This document shows, one piece after another, positions 7,529 through 15,482 of a stretch of DNA of 32,840 nt. The DNA comes from Deltaproteobacteria bacterium (lineage in GTDB: Bacteria; Myxococcota; Polyangia; Haliangiales; Haliangiaceae). The notes below the pieces were generated by a model. It searched no databases and had not been told where the DNA came from. It saw nothing but the letters and a program-made list of their open reading frames with translations. The stretch is from NCBI GenBank assembly GCA_018262455.1, contig JAGSPR010000011.1:1-32840 (forward strand), written 5' to 3'. Numbering within the stretch: position 1 is the stretch's first letter; each line of letters starts with the position of its first letter. Position numbers and translations under genes: made by a program.

Positions 7529-8725
7529 ATGACGGAGTCACTGCGTCCGGCCGCTCTGTGCATCGCGCTCGTTGCGATCGGGCTTGCGACGCCCGGGTCG
7601 AGCTTCGGCGATCCTGGCGGCTTGCTGCCCGCGATGGATCACGAACGGCCCGTGCAGTGCGCTCGCGACAAGGATGGCAAGGTCTGGCGAATTCAGTGCA
7701 ACGAGGCGACCAAGGTCTGTCTTTACGCCGCGAACGAAGAGCTCGACTCGACTGGCGAGCGAGGTAAGTCCCTCGAGCGAGCGCGGAGCTGCGACATCCA
7801 GGACGAGTTCGATCGCGCCAAGCTCGAAGCGACCGGCTACCGGATGTTCCCTGGGCGGGTCGATGCACCGTTTGGCTGGATGCGCGACGAACGCGGTCGC
7901 GTGTTCCAGGTCAACTTCGATCTCCGGAAGCGGCTGTACTTCGGGGTGGCGTACACCCCGCAGAAGATCCTGGACAATCCGCTCGAGTCGACGCGGACGT
8001 CGGTGGACTTCGGGCTGTTCAGCTTCCAGCACCTCGTCGAAGGCGAGACGCCGACCCGACACCGCCTGCGCATCCTCGAGGGCGTGGTTCACGTCGAGCC
8101 GTTCTCCGCCGAGGTCACGGTCGCGCACTACGATGTGTCGCGGCGGTTCCTCGATCCATTGCTGCGCATCACGACCTTCGTGGGTCGCCCGCAGCGCCAC
8201 GATCTCAAGCTGAACCTCGGCTTGTGGTCCGAGGTAGGCGGCCTCGAGATCCATCCGACGCCGGTCGGGCACTCCACTCTATGGAAGCACGCGACGGCGC
8301 AGATCACCCTCGATCTCTGGCAGTCGAAGAACCTCGACTCGTTCGCGCGGTTCCGCACCGGGATGGGCCTGGAGGGGCAATACAGCGACGACATCGGCTA
8401 TCGCTCGGCGCTGACCGCAGCCTCTGCGCTCGAGGTCGACATGGTGCTCGACGACGAAGGCTTCCATAACCTGCGGTTCGAGCTCGCCCACGAGATGCCG
8501 CGCTACTTCACCCCGCTGCAGAATCACCAGAACTTCGCCCAGCGCCTCCGCGCGAAGCTACAGTACGAGGCGATCGTCCTGGCGATCAACGATCAGCCGT
8601 TGACCCTCAAGCTCGCCGCCGGTGGGGAGAAGCGTGACGACATCTTTGGCGTTCCCGATCAATGGGCGTTCGTGATGGACGCGGGACTGCGCTTCAGCCT
8701 GTGGGCACCGCCACGCGCGCGCTAG
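7529..8725 (+). CDS. Secreted protein of unknown function, paralogue A
   Basis: A 398-residue protein starting at ATG 7529. Residues 1-27 form a signal peptide (MTESLRPAALCIALVAIGLATPGSSFG). A Cys-containing segment follows (VQCARDKDGKVWRIQCNEATKVC), in which K/R and C alternate. The remaining ~300 residues alternate hydrophobic and polar residues like outer-membrane beta-strands or a beta-sandwich. They end in an aromatic-rich strand (AGLRFSLWAPPRAR). The C-terminal part (YEAIVLAINDQPLTLKL) and a central part (QRHDLKLNLGLWSEVGGLEI) align by eye with the next gene, indicating common descent. No known family is recognised. Its last 25 bp overlap the preferred start of the next gene, suggesting coupled translation. 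Confidence 0.75.
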   Translation: MTESLRPAALCIALVAIGLATPGSSFGDPGGLLPAMDHERPVQCARDKDGKVWRIQCNEATKVCLYAANEELDSTGERGKSLERARSCDIQDEFDRAKLEATGYRMFPGRVDAPFGWMRDERGRVFQVNFDLRKRLYFGVAYTPQKILDNPLESTRTSVDFGLFSFQHLVEGETPTRHRLRILEGVVHVEPFSAEVTVAHYDVSRRFLDPLLRITTFVGRPQRHDLKLNLGLWSEVGGLEIHPTPVGHSTLWKHATAQITLDLWQSKNLDSFARFRTGMGLEGQYSDDIGYRSALTAASALEVDMVLDDEGFHNLRFELAHEMPRYFTPLQNHQNFAQRLRAKLQYEAIVLAINDQPLTLKLAAGGEKRDDIFGVPDQWAFVMDAGLRFSLWAPPRAR

Positions 8726-9594
8726 CGATCGCGGCTGCCGCGATCGTAGTCCTGGCAGCGTCGCCGGCGCTCGCCGAGTCGTGCACTGGCATCACGCAGG
8801 GAGGCGGCCGGTTCGCCACGTGCTTCGATCTCGGGAACCGGCTGTCAGTGACGGCCGGGACTCTGGGGTTCGGCGGTGGGTTCGCGCTGCGCCACATCGT
8901 GCGGTTCGACGACGCCCCCGATCTGGCGTGGAAGCTCGAGCACGTGATGCTCGAGGCATCGTACGCCGGCTTCGAGGATCGGTTCACCGGTGTGCTGTAT
9001 CGCGGTCGGTTCTTGCGTCACTCGCGCGACGGCCACCTCGTGCTGCCATTCGGTAACCCGCCGAGAAAGATCTTCCTGCCGTTCGATATCGGTGCGCTGG
9101 CGGAGGTCGGCAGCATCAGCTGGCGGCCCGATAGCAACGTGCGCCTCGGGCTCGTCAAGACCGCGGCGCTGCTCGACTTCGCGCGGTCGCGTGGGTTCCG
9201 CCGGCGGTTCGCGCTCGGGCCCGTTGCTCGGTGGGACGTCGACGTGCCCCGCGACCGGCTCGCGATCGCCCAGCACATCGTGGCTCCGTTCTCCGCGTTG
9301 CTCGCGAACCTGCGGTTCGAGACCGCGAATGGCGTCACTGCTGGCGAGCTGCGGGTCGAAGCCGGGTCGGTGTACCGCAGCGGTGTTGGCTGGCAGCCCG
9401 AGGCACTCGCCGAGGCGACGCTCGAGCGCATCGTGCTCGCCGTCAACGATCGTCCGATCTCGCTCGTGCTCGGTGTCCGCTACGACAGCGCCGCGGCGGA
9501 GACCACCGCCGGCATCGGTGCCCGGATCGTGCTGGTCGGGCGGCGTGACCCGAGGGTCAGCCTCGCCACGCTCGCCGCGGCGCGGTCATTCTGA
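8701..9594 (+). CDS. Secreted protein of unknown function, paralogue B
   Basis: GTG at 8701 is chosen because it places a clean signal peptide at the N-terminus (MGTATRALAIAAAAIVVLAASPALA, cut before ESC). The in-frame ATG at 8662 would add 13 charged residues ahead of it. The product is 297 residues, overlapping paralogue A by 25 bp. Regions KIFLPFDIGALAEVGSISW and LERIVLAVNDRPISLVLGV match corresponding stretches in paralogue A in the same order. This implies a tandem duplication followed by strong divergence. The sequence is beta-rich, with repeated Gly/aromatic strands compatible with an outer-membrane barrel. No known domain is recognised. Confidence 0.75.
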   Translation: MGTATRALAIAAAAIVVLAASPALAESCTGITQGGGRFATCFDLGNRLSVTAGTLGFGGGFALRHIVRFDDAPDLAWKLEHVMLEASYAGFEDRFTGVLYRGRFLRHSRDGHLVLPFGNPPRKIFLPFDIGALAEVGSISWRPDSNVRLGLVKTAALLDFARSRGFRRRFALGPVARWDVDVPRDRLAIAQHIVAPFSALLANLRFETANGVTAGELRVEAGSVYRSGVGWQPEALAEATLERIVLAVNDRPISLVLGVRYDSAAAETTAGIGARIVLVGRRDPRVSLATLAAARSF

Positions 9595-9600
9595 TGGCCA

Positions 9601-9623
9601 GCCAGCGAGCCGAGTCCGCTGGT
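9601..9623. terminator. Candidate bidirectional hairpin between convergent genes
   Basis: In the 37-bp gap between two convergent genes, CCAGCG (9602-9607) pairs with CGCTGG (9617-9622), extended by a G-U pair, around a 9-nt loop. A second small hairpin TAGC-TGAA-GCTA (9623-9634) follows. There is no T-tract on either side, so intrinsic termination is only suggested by position. Confidence 0.3.
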
Positions 9624-9631
9624 AGCTGAAG

Positions 9632-10600
9632 CTAGTCGATCAGCTGCAACAACCGCTCGGGATCATCGCTCTCGATCCAGTCGACCCCGAGGTCGACGAG
9701 GCGCTCGACCTCGGCGATCGTGTCCGCGGTCGCGGCGATGCGCTTGCCGGCGGTCGAACCGAGCGGGAAGAGCGTGTGGGTTCCGATCGCCACGCCATGG
9801 TGATGGAGGGTGCGCACCGTCTGATGGCCGACCAGCGTGTGCTCGGCACCGACGAGCCGGGTACCGAACAGTCGCCCCGCGATGTCGCTCTCGAGCAGGC
9901 GGTTGAGCAGACGGCGTGCATTGTGGCCGCGGCGGGGCTGATGGTGAGGAGCGAGCTCGAAGGGAAGCTCGGGCAGGCGATCGAGCACGAGGCCTGCAAA
10001 GTCGAGCATGGTGTCGTCGAAGCAGAACCCGGTCGCGAGCCGCGGTCGAGCGCGCCGCGCGGCCACCAGCATGCGGGGATCGAACGAGGTGACGATGACG
10101 CGATCCTCGAGCCCGGCATCGGCGATCAGGCCGGCGACGACCGCGCCGACATCGGTCCGCCAGAACCGCGGTAGATCGATCTTGAGCTCGACATTGATGA
10201 TGAGCGCACCCGCGATCTCGGCCAGGATCTCCTCGAACAGCGAGAACGGCTCCTCGCGGTCATAGCGGACGATGACCGGGACGCCGCGGGCATCGAGTCC
10301 CATGGGGAGCTCGCGCGAGACCCGCAATCGCGAGAGCTGATCCCACGTCAGGTCGGCGACGTTCGCGGAACTGCCGGTGAGCCGCGCGAGGTTGCTGTCG
10401 TGGAGGACCACGGGGCGGCCGTCCGCGGTGAGCCGGACATCGAGCTCGACGGCCTGGATCCCGAGCGATCTCGCGCGACGAAACCCTGCGAGCGAGTTCT
10501 CCTGGTGGAGCCGGGGGACGCCGCGATGTCCGACCACGATCGGCCGGCGCTTGCTGGCGAGGAACGGGTTCTTGACGGGCGGAATCATCGGGTCGGCCAC
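9632..10600 (-). CDS. Glycerophosphodiester phosphodiesterase family protein
   Basis: A GDPD-family TIM-barrel protein, 322 residues from a GTG at 10600; an ATG four codons later (10588) is an equally good start. The hallmark residues are present: H25-R26-G, E52-x-D54 and H67-D, followed by VELKIDLP and ending with WIESDDPERLL, as is usual for the family. The family cleaves glycerophosphodiesters to glycerol-3-phosphate and an alcohol using a divalent metal ion. There is no signal peptide, so a cytoplasmic role in phospholipid head-group turnover is likely. Between roughly residues 185 and 240 there is an Arg/His-rich insertion. It is divergent from the aldo/keto reductase, with 68 bp between starts. 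Confidence 0.88.
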   Translation of the reverse strand: MADPMIPPVKNPFLASKRRPIVVGHRGVPRLHQENSLAGFRRARSLGIQAVELDVRLTADGRPVVLHDSNLARLTGSSANVADLTWDQLSRLRVSRELPMGLDARGVPVIVRYDREEPFSLFEEILAEIAGALIINVELKIDLPRFWRTDVGAVVAGLIADAGLEDRVIVTSFDPRMLVAARRARPRLATGFCFDDTMLDFAGLVLDRLPELPFELAPHHQPRRGHNARRLLNRLLESDIAGRLFGTRLVGAEHTLVGHQTVRTLHHHGVAIGTHTLFPLGSTAGKRIAATADTIAEVERLVDLGVDWIESDDPERLLQLID

Positions 10601-10668
10601 GTTGCTCGATGGTCAACGGTTTCGAGCGCGCCCGCAACGGCCTGCGGCCCGCGTGCTACAGGGGAGCC

Positions 10669-11511
10669 ATGGCGGAGCTCGTGAGAGGTGTCTCGGTCCC
10701 GGCGTTCATCTACGGTACTGCGTGGAAGGAAGACCGGACCGAGGCGCTGACCTCGCTGGCGCTCGCCGCGGGCTTTCGCGCGATCGACACCGCGAACCAG
10801 CGCAAGCATTACTACGAGGCCGGGGTGGGCGCTGCGGTCACCCGGGCGCTGCGAACCGGCATGCTGCGGCGCGACGAGCTGTTCCTGCAGACCAAGTTCA
10901 CGCATGTCCGCGGGCAAGACGATCGGTTGCCGTACGATCCGCGCGCGCCGGTCCGGATTCAGGTGGACCAGTCCTTCGCGAGCTCGCTCGAGCACCTGGG
11001 AACGGATCATGTCGATTCGTACTTGCTGCACGGTCCGTCGACGACGACGGGGCTGCTCGACCAGGACGTCGAGGCATGGCAGGCGATGGAGGCAATCCAG
11101 CAGACCGGCCGCGCACGCCAGCTCGGGATCAGCAACATCACGCTCGAGCAGCTCGAGCAACTTCACCGGCTGGCCCGGGTGAAGCCTCGCTTCGTTCAGA
11201 ATCGCTGTCACGCGAGCACTGGCTGGGACGCGCAGGTCCGGGCGTTCTGCCGCGCCAACGCCATCGGGTATCAGGCGTTCTCGCTGCTCACCGCCAACCG
11301 CCGCGAGCTCACGCAGCCATTGATCGAGGAGATCATGCTGCGCACCGGCCGCACCCGCGAGCAGCTCGTGTTCCGGTTCGCGATCGAGCTCGGCATGATC
11401 CCGCTGACCGGGACCTCGAGCGACCAACACATGCGCGCCGATCTCGATGCGCTCGCGTTCGCGCTCGACGAAGGCGATCTCCGCGGTATCGAGTCGATCG
11501 GCACCCGCTAG
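10669..11511 (+). CDS. Aldo/keto reductase
   Basis: ATG at 10669 follows a strong ribosome binding site (AGGGGAG, 5-6 nt upstream) and gives 280 residues; the in-frame start at 10609 adds an unlikely tail. The catalytic tetrad is visible: D40 (AIDTAN), a Tyr at 48/49, K76 (LQTKFT) and H121 (LLHGP). GISNITLEQL and the C-terminal PLTGTSSDQHM loop match the family's NAD(P)H-binding part. The FTxxxGQDxRxPYDP insertion is typical of one AKR subgroup. Such enzymes reduce aldehydes and ketones in the cytoplasm with NADPH. The substrate is not predictable here. No operon partner is evident, as the next gene is 233 bp away. Confidence 0.9.
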   Translation: MAELVRGVSVPAFIYGTAWKEDRTEALTSLALAAGFRAIDTANQRKHYYEAGVGAAVTRALRTGMLRRDELFLQTKFTHVRGQDDRLPYDPRAPVRIQVDQSFASSLEHLGTDHVDSYLLHGPSTTTGLLDQDVEAWQAMEAIQQTGRARQLGISNITLEQLEQLHRLARVKPRFVQNRCHASTGWDAQVRAFCRANAIGYQAFSLLTANRRELTQPLIEEIMLRTGRTREQLVFRFAIELGMIPLTGTSSDQHMRADLDALAFALDEGDLRGIESIGTR

Positions 11512-11744
11512 CTCGCGTTGGCAGCAAGGGGAACCCACGGGGCATGCGGCCGTGGTGCATTTCTGCACTCGGTGCCGTCGCCCGGCGGCATGAATCTCGA
11601 ATAATGACAGCGGGATAGGAAAATGCAGCCCAGTTATTGGGGGCAGCGGTCCTCAGTGCACACGGCCTCCGAAGCGATCCATAGGATGGTTTTCTTCGCA
11701 CGCCGTCCCCAGCCCACGGAACGTCGTTGTGTACGCTAGGGGCG

Positions 11745-12428
11745 ATGGCGAAACCAAAGACCAAGGCGAAGGCGAAGGCGAAGCCAACGGCGAAGGCGTC
11801 CGCAAAGACCCAGCGCAAGCCAAAGTCAAAGCCGGTCGCGAAGGCGAAGGCGAAGGCGAAGGCCAAATCAGCGAAGCCGAAGGCCAAGCCGGCGAAGGCC
11901 AGAGCGACCGCGGCGAAGGCCAAGGCCCAGCGCGTCGGCAAGGCTGCGGGTAAGGCCAAGGCCGCCGTGAAGCCGGTTGCCAGGGCCAGCAAGCCCGCAG
12001 CGAAGGCCGCGACCACGAAGCCGACGCCACCCATGCCGGCAGCGCCTCCACCAGATATCACCGTGGAGCAAACGACCACCGCGCCGCCAACGCCAGGCCT
12101 CGCGCCGTTCTCGCTGGTCGAGACCGAGCCTGGCGAGCACAGCTTGCTGCTCAGCATCTTCGAGCCGGCGAGCGAAGTGTTCCAGGCCGCCGGGCTCGAA
12201 GGTGGTGGCTACGCGTGGGAAGGCATCGCGCGCTACGTCACCGAAGTGATGGCGCCCGAGCTCGCGCACCGGTTCGGGCTCGATCCCGAGGCGAGCATGT
12301 TCTGCGCCTACGGAAGCGACCGCGGGGCGCTCGAGCAGCTCGGCAAGCAGCTCTCGACGATGTTCCACAACAAGAGCCTGCTCGCGGCCGTGATCGAAGA
12401 AGTCGGCCCCGCCGGCTTCCAGGACTAG
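11745..12428 (+). CDS. Histone H1-like Lys/Ala/Pro tail fused to an Imm51-like domain
   Basis: ATG at 11745 follows AGGGGCG; the product has 227 residues. Residues 1 to ~90 are almost only Lys, Ala and Pro, in AKAKAKPK-type runs like bacterial H1-like (AlgP/HctB-type) tails, which bind DNA or act as flexible basic spacers. A Pro/Thr linker (90-115) leads to a folded domain with SLLLSIFEP, GGGYAWEGIARY, LDPEASMFCAYGSD and LEQLGKQLSTMF. This order matches my recollection of immunity protein 51 (Imm51), which has a DPEAxMFxAYS core and neutralises polymorphic toxins. No toxin gene is adjacent. The tail DNA is a GCGAAGGCGAAGG-type low-complexity stretch. The Imm51 assignment is moderate; the tail is plain. 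Confidence 0.75.
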   Translation: MAKPKTKAKAKAKPTAKASAKTQRKPKSKPVAKAKAKAKAKSAKPKAKPAKARATAAKAKAQRVGKAAGKAKAAVKPVARASKPAAKAATTKPTPPMPAAPPPDITVEQTTTAPPTPGLAPFSLVETEPGEHSLLLSIFEPASEVFQAAGLEGGGYAWEGIARYVTEVMAPELAHRFGLDPEASMFCAYGSDRGALEQLGKQLSTMFHNKSLLAAVIEEVGPAGFQD

Positions 12429-12452
12429 CTCAGCTCGTCGGAGATCCTGACG

Positions 12453-12476
12453 GCGGAGGGCTCTCCGAGGCTCCGC
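12453..12476. terminator. Candidate hairpin between convergent genes
   Basis: In the 89-bp gap between the Imm51 gene and tal, CGGAG (12454-12458) can pair with CTCCG at 12463-12467, or with a second CTCCG at 12471-12475. The two pairings are mutually exclusive. No T-tract follows, so the terminator role is inferred from position only. Confidence 0.25.
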
Positions 12477-12517
12477 TGGGTCACTTGCTTGAAGAAGTCA
12501 TGGGCCGACTGCCCGAC

Positions 12518-13504
12518 CTACTTCTTCGCGCGGATCGCTTCGTGGCGCTCACCGAGCAATTTCTCGAGTGCGACGATCGCCTTCGAGAAGCCCTGGATGC
12601 CCTCGTCGAGCTTGTCGTTGGCCATCTTGTCGACCGCGTGTGCGGCGCGGAACGCCGCCTCGTTCACCGGGGTCTTCGGGATGTCCATCGAGGCAGCCTT
12701 CGCCGGGTCGAGCTTGCGGACCAGCGTGGTGGTCTGCGACTGCAGGTCGGCGAGGAAGTTCGGCGCGATCGTGAGCAGGTCACAGCCGGCCAGCTCGATG
12801 ATCTCACCGAGGTTGCGGAAGCTCGCACCCATGACCTCGGTCTTGTAGCCGTGCTTCTTGTAGTAGTTATAGATCTTCGTCACCGACAGCACGCCCGGGT
12901 CTTCGGTCTGCGGGTAGCTGTCCTTGTTCTCGGCCTTCTTGTACCAGTCGAGGATCCGGCCGACGAACGGGCTGATCAGCGTGACTCCGGCTTCGGCGCA
13001 GGCGACCGCCTGGTGCATGCCGAACAGCAGGGTGAGGTTGCAGTGGATGCCCTCCTTCTCGAGGACCTCCGCCGCCTTGATGCCTTCCCACGTTGCCGCG
13101 ATCTTGATCAGCACGCGATCGCGCTTGGCGCCCGCGGCCTCGTACTGAGCGATCAGGTAGCGACCCTTCTCGATCGACGCCTGGGTGTCGTACGACAGCC
13201 GGGCATCGACCTCGGTCGAGACGCGGCCGGGCACGATCTGGAGGATGCGCAAGCCGAACTCGACGGCGAGACGATCGAGCGCGAACCCGACGACCTTCGA
13301 AGAGTCGCCCTTGGCCTGCCCCGCGGCCCACGTCAGCGCGCCGTCCACGACGTCCGCGTACTCCGGCATCTGCGCCGCGGCCGTGATCAGCGACGGGTTC
13401 GTCGTCGCGTCGCGCGGCTTGAACTTCTTGATCGAGTTGAAGTCGCCGGTATCACAGACGGCGACGGTCATCGTGTTGAGCTGATCGAGCAGAGACTGAG
13501 CCAT
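12518..13504 (-). CDS. tal: Transaldolase
   Basis: The 328-residue product starts at ATG 13504, preceded by AGGGGGAAG, a strong ribosome binding site; a GTG 14 codons upstream is unlikely. It is a TalB-type transaldolase: DATTNPSL near the N-terminus, the Schiff-base Lys134 in [12 protein letters not shown], then [23 protein letters not shown] and VMGASFRN, all in the usual order and at the usual length. It transfers a dihydroxyacetone unit from sedoheptulose-7-phosphate to glyceraldehyde-3-phosphate, giving fructose-6-phosphate and erythrose-4-phosphate in the cytoplasm. It lies 55 bp downstream of class III fbp on the same strand, so the two share fructose-6-phosphate chemistry and probably a transcript. 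The gap holds TCGTACCA (13538-13545), identical to part of a palindrome arm upstream of the GH63 gene. Confidence 0.96.
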   Translation of the reverse strand: MAQSLLDQLNTMTVAVCDTGDFNSIKKFKPRDATTNPSLITAAAQMPEYADVVDGALTWAAGQAKGDSSKVVGFALDRLAVEFGLRILQIVPGRVSTEVDARLSYDTQASIEKGRYLIAQYEAAGAKRDRVLIKIAATWEGIKAAEVLEKEGIHCNLTLLFGMHQAVACAEAGVTLISPFVGRILDWYKKAENKDSYPQTEDPGVLSVTKIYNYYKKHGYKTEVMGASFRNLGEIIELAGCDLLTIAPNFLADLQSQTTTLVRKLDPAKAASMDIPKTPVNEAAFRAAHAVDKMANDKLDEGIQGFSKAIVALEKLLGERHEAIRAKK

Positions 13505-13559
13505 ATCGCTTCCCCCTGGAGGTGCCGAGCGAAGCCATCGTACCACGTGGCGCGGTCGC

Positions 13560-15482
13560 TCAGCGCGATGCGCTGGGGCGGATCAGGTTGGTCTCGAACG
13601 CGGCCACCAGCTCCTCGATCACCGCGATCTCCGATCGGACACCGTCGCCGGCCTCGGTGTCGCCGACCGTGCGGGGGCGGTCGTAGACCCGAACCTCCGA
13701 CACGGTGGGGACGATGTCGGCGCCGGTCTCGACGGCCGCATCCGCACTCTCGAAGTGGTGGTGCTGGGCCAGATACATCCGGTGGGCGTCCAGCACCAGC
13801 GAGAAGCCCTTGTCGCCGTATGCGGCCGCGAACGCGCCGTCGATCGTGATCGCGCGTCCGGACTTCTTCACCGGGGTCTCGCCTTGCTCGAGCTTGACCG
13901 GGACGTGGCCGTTGATCAGGTAGCCCTCGCGTTCGTCGACCCCGAGCTCGCGGAGCACCCGCGCGCAGAACGCGGCGTCGTGGATCAGCTTGAAGTAGGG
14001 GTTCTTGGTTTCCTTCTGGGCGGCCTTGTCGGCGACGAAGTAGGTCTCGAACGTCGACATCCGGTCCTTGCCGAAGCACGGCGAGAGCGGGCCGGTCCAC
14101 AGGTAGAACAGCAGGTCGACGTCGGCACTCGCGTGCTTGCGGAACGCGCGCTGGACCACGCGATCGATGGCATCGAACAGCGCCTTGCCCTGGTGGGGCT
14201 CGCCGTCGATCGCGAAGGACAGGAACGCGCCGGTCTCGTCGACCGGCATGCAGCCGTGGAAGATCGCGCACTGGTCGCGGCGGAGCGCCATCCGACCGCG
14301 CGACGCGACGAACGTCATCTGTTTCCACATCGAGCCGGACTCGAGGAACGACCTGGTCAGCCGGGTCAGGCACTTGGCCTCGTCGGCGCTGAGCCGATAC
14401 GGATCCGCCCAGTCGACGGTCGGAAGCCTGGTGTCGAGCAGCGGATGGCGCGTGCCGTCGAGATCGACCGTGCCCGCGACCGGATCGATGCGGTGGAGCA
14501 GGGCGCGGTGCTGCATGTTCCAGTCGGCGCGCTGCTGGAACAGCTGACCCTCGAGCTTGAACTGCAAGATCGCCGCAGCCTTCTGCATGCGCGCCATCAG
14601 CTGCGAGTCGCGCAGACCCTCGCCTTTGCACTGGAAGCGCGCGGCCGGATCATCGCCGTAGACCTCACGGGCGAGCCGCTCGAGCGGAGCCATCGGGATG
14701 CCGTAGCCCTCCTCGAGTTGCGAGAGCCGGCGGTAACGCAGCGACACGCGGATCACCGTCATGATCGCGGCCGGATGACCGAGGCACGCCGCCATCCACA
14801 CGGTGTCGTGGTTGCCCCACGTGATCGACACCTTCGGCTGCTGCATCAGGAGATCGATGACCTTGTCGATGCGGGGGCCTCGGTCGCCGAGATCGCCGGC
14901 GACCACGAGCTCGCCGACCGCGAGGTTGCGGACGGTGCGGGAGATCATGCGAACGAGGTCGACGTCGAGGTCGTGGCGCAGGAAGGGATCGAGCAGGCCT
15001 TCGAGGAACTCGGGCTGGCGTGTGAGATCGCGCGAGAACAGCAGCTCGTGGAAGATCGCATCGAACGGATCGGGGATGATCTTGTCGACGTGCCGCAACG
15101 TGTAGTGGCGCGCGAGCTCGCGCAGCACCGCGACCGCGCGCGGGACGAACCACAGCAGCTTCGCCCGCCGATCGGCCTCGGACCTGTCGCGGGTGTGCAG
15201 TAGCCAGGTCTCGCGCGGGTAGTAGAAGAACGCGAGTAGCTCATTCTGCTGCGCTGCATCGAGCTTGTCGGCGAACAGCCGTTCGACGAGCGGCCGCAGG
15301 CTGCCCGATGCGTTGTTGATGACCTGCCGCAGCTTGACGTACTCGCCGTGGACGTCGCTGACGACGTGCACCGTCGGCTTCTGGAGCGTCAGGATCGCGT
15401 GGAGGTTCGCGAGCTCGGCGAGCGCCGACGGGATGTTGGGATACCGCTTCGCGAGCGCCTGGAGATGCGCCGGGACGGTCAT
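13560..15482 (-). CDS. fbp: Fructose-1,6-bisphosphatase class III
   Basis: The 640-residue product starts at ATG 15482, whose ATGA overlaps the stop of the upstream GH63 gene; a GTG two codons earlier is disfavoured for that reason. Length and motifs fit the class III (Firmicutes-type) enzyme, a calcineurin-like metallophosphatase: VVSDVHGEY (D43, H45), [10 protein letters not shown] and WGNHD, followed by the long family-specific C-terminal part ([21 protein letters not shown]). It hydrolyses fructose-1,6-bisphosphate to fructose-6-phosphate in gluconeogenesis. The 4-bp overlap implies translational coupling with the glucosidase, and tal follows 55 bp downstream. This class is unrelated in fold to the usual proteobacterial class I enzyme. 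Confidence 0.93.
   Translation of the reverse strand: MTVPAHLQALAKRYPNIPSALAELANLHAILTLQKPTVHVVSDVHGEYVKLRQVINNASGSLRPLVERLFADKLDAAQQNELLAFFYYPRETWLLHTRDRSEADRRAKLLWFVPRAVAVLRELARHYTLRHVDKIIPDPFDAIFHELLFSRDLTRQPEFLEGLLDPFLRHDLDVDLVRMISRTVRNLAVGELVVAGDLGDRGPRIDKVIDLLMQQPKVSITWGNHDTVWMAACLGHPAAIMTVIRVSLRYRRLSQLEEGYGIPMAPLERLAREVYGDDPAARFQCKGEGLRDSQLMARMQKAAAILQFKLEGQLFQQRADWNMQHRALLHRIDPVAGTVDLDGTRHPLLDTRLPTVDWADPYRLSADEAKCLTRLTRSFLESGSMWKQMTFVASRGRMALRRDQCAIFHGCMPVDETGAFLSFAIDGEPHQGKALFDAIDRVVQRAFRKHASADVDLLFYLWTGPLSPCFGKDRMSTFETYFVADKAAQKETKNPYFKLIHDAAFCARVLRELGVDEREGYLINGHVPVKLEQGETPVKKSGRAITIDGAFAAAYGDKGFSLVLDAHRMYLAQHHHFESADAAVETGADIVPTVSEVRVYDRPRTVGDTEAGDGVRSEIAVIEELVAAFETNLIRPSASR

Noticed and set aside
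11512..11744. Search for a small gene, RNA or promoter in the 233-bp gap before the Imm51 gene
   Set aside because: Only a short hairpin (GTGCA-TTTC-TGCAC near 11558-11571) and a slightly AT-richer patch around 11590-11640 are visible; no convincing promoter boxes or RNA fold.
13755..15203. Long plus-strand ORF (482 codons) opposite class III fbp
   Set aside because: It shadows a gene with intact metallophosphatase motifs, and its own composition is low-complexity Arg/Glu/Asp/Val with no motif.
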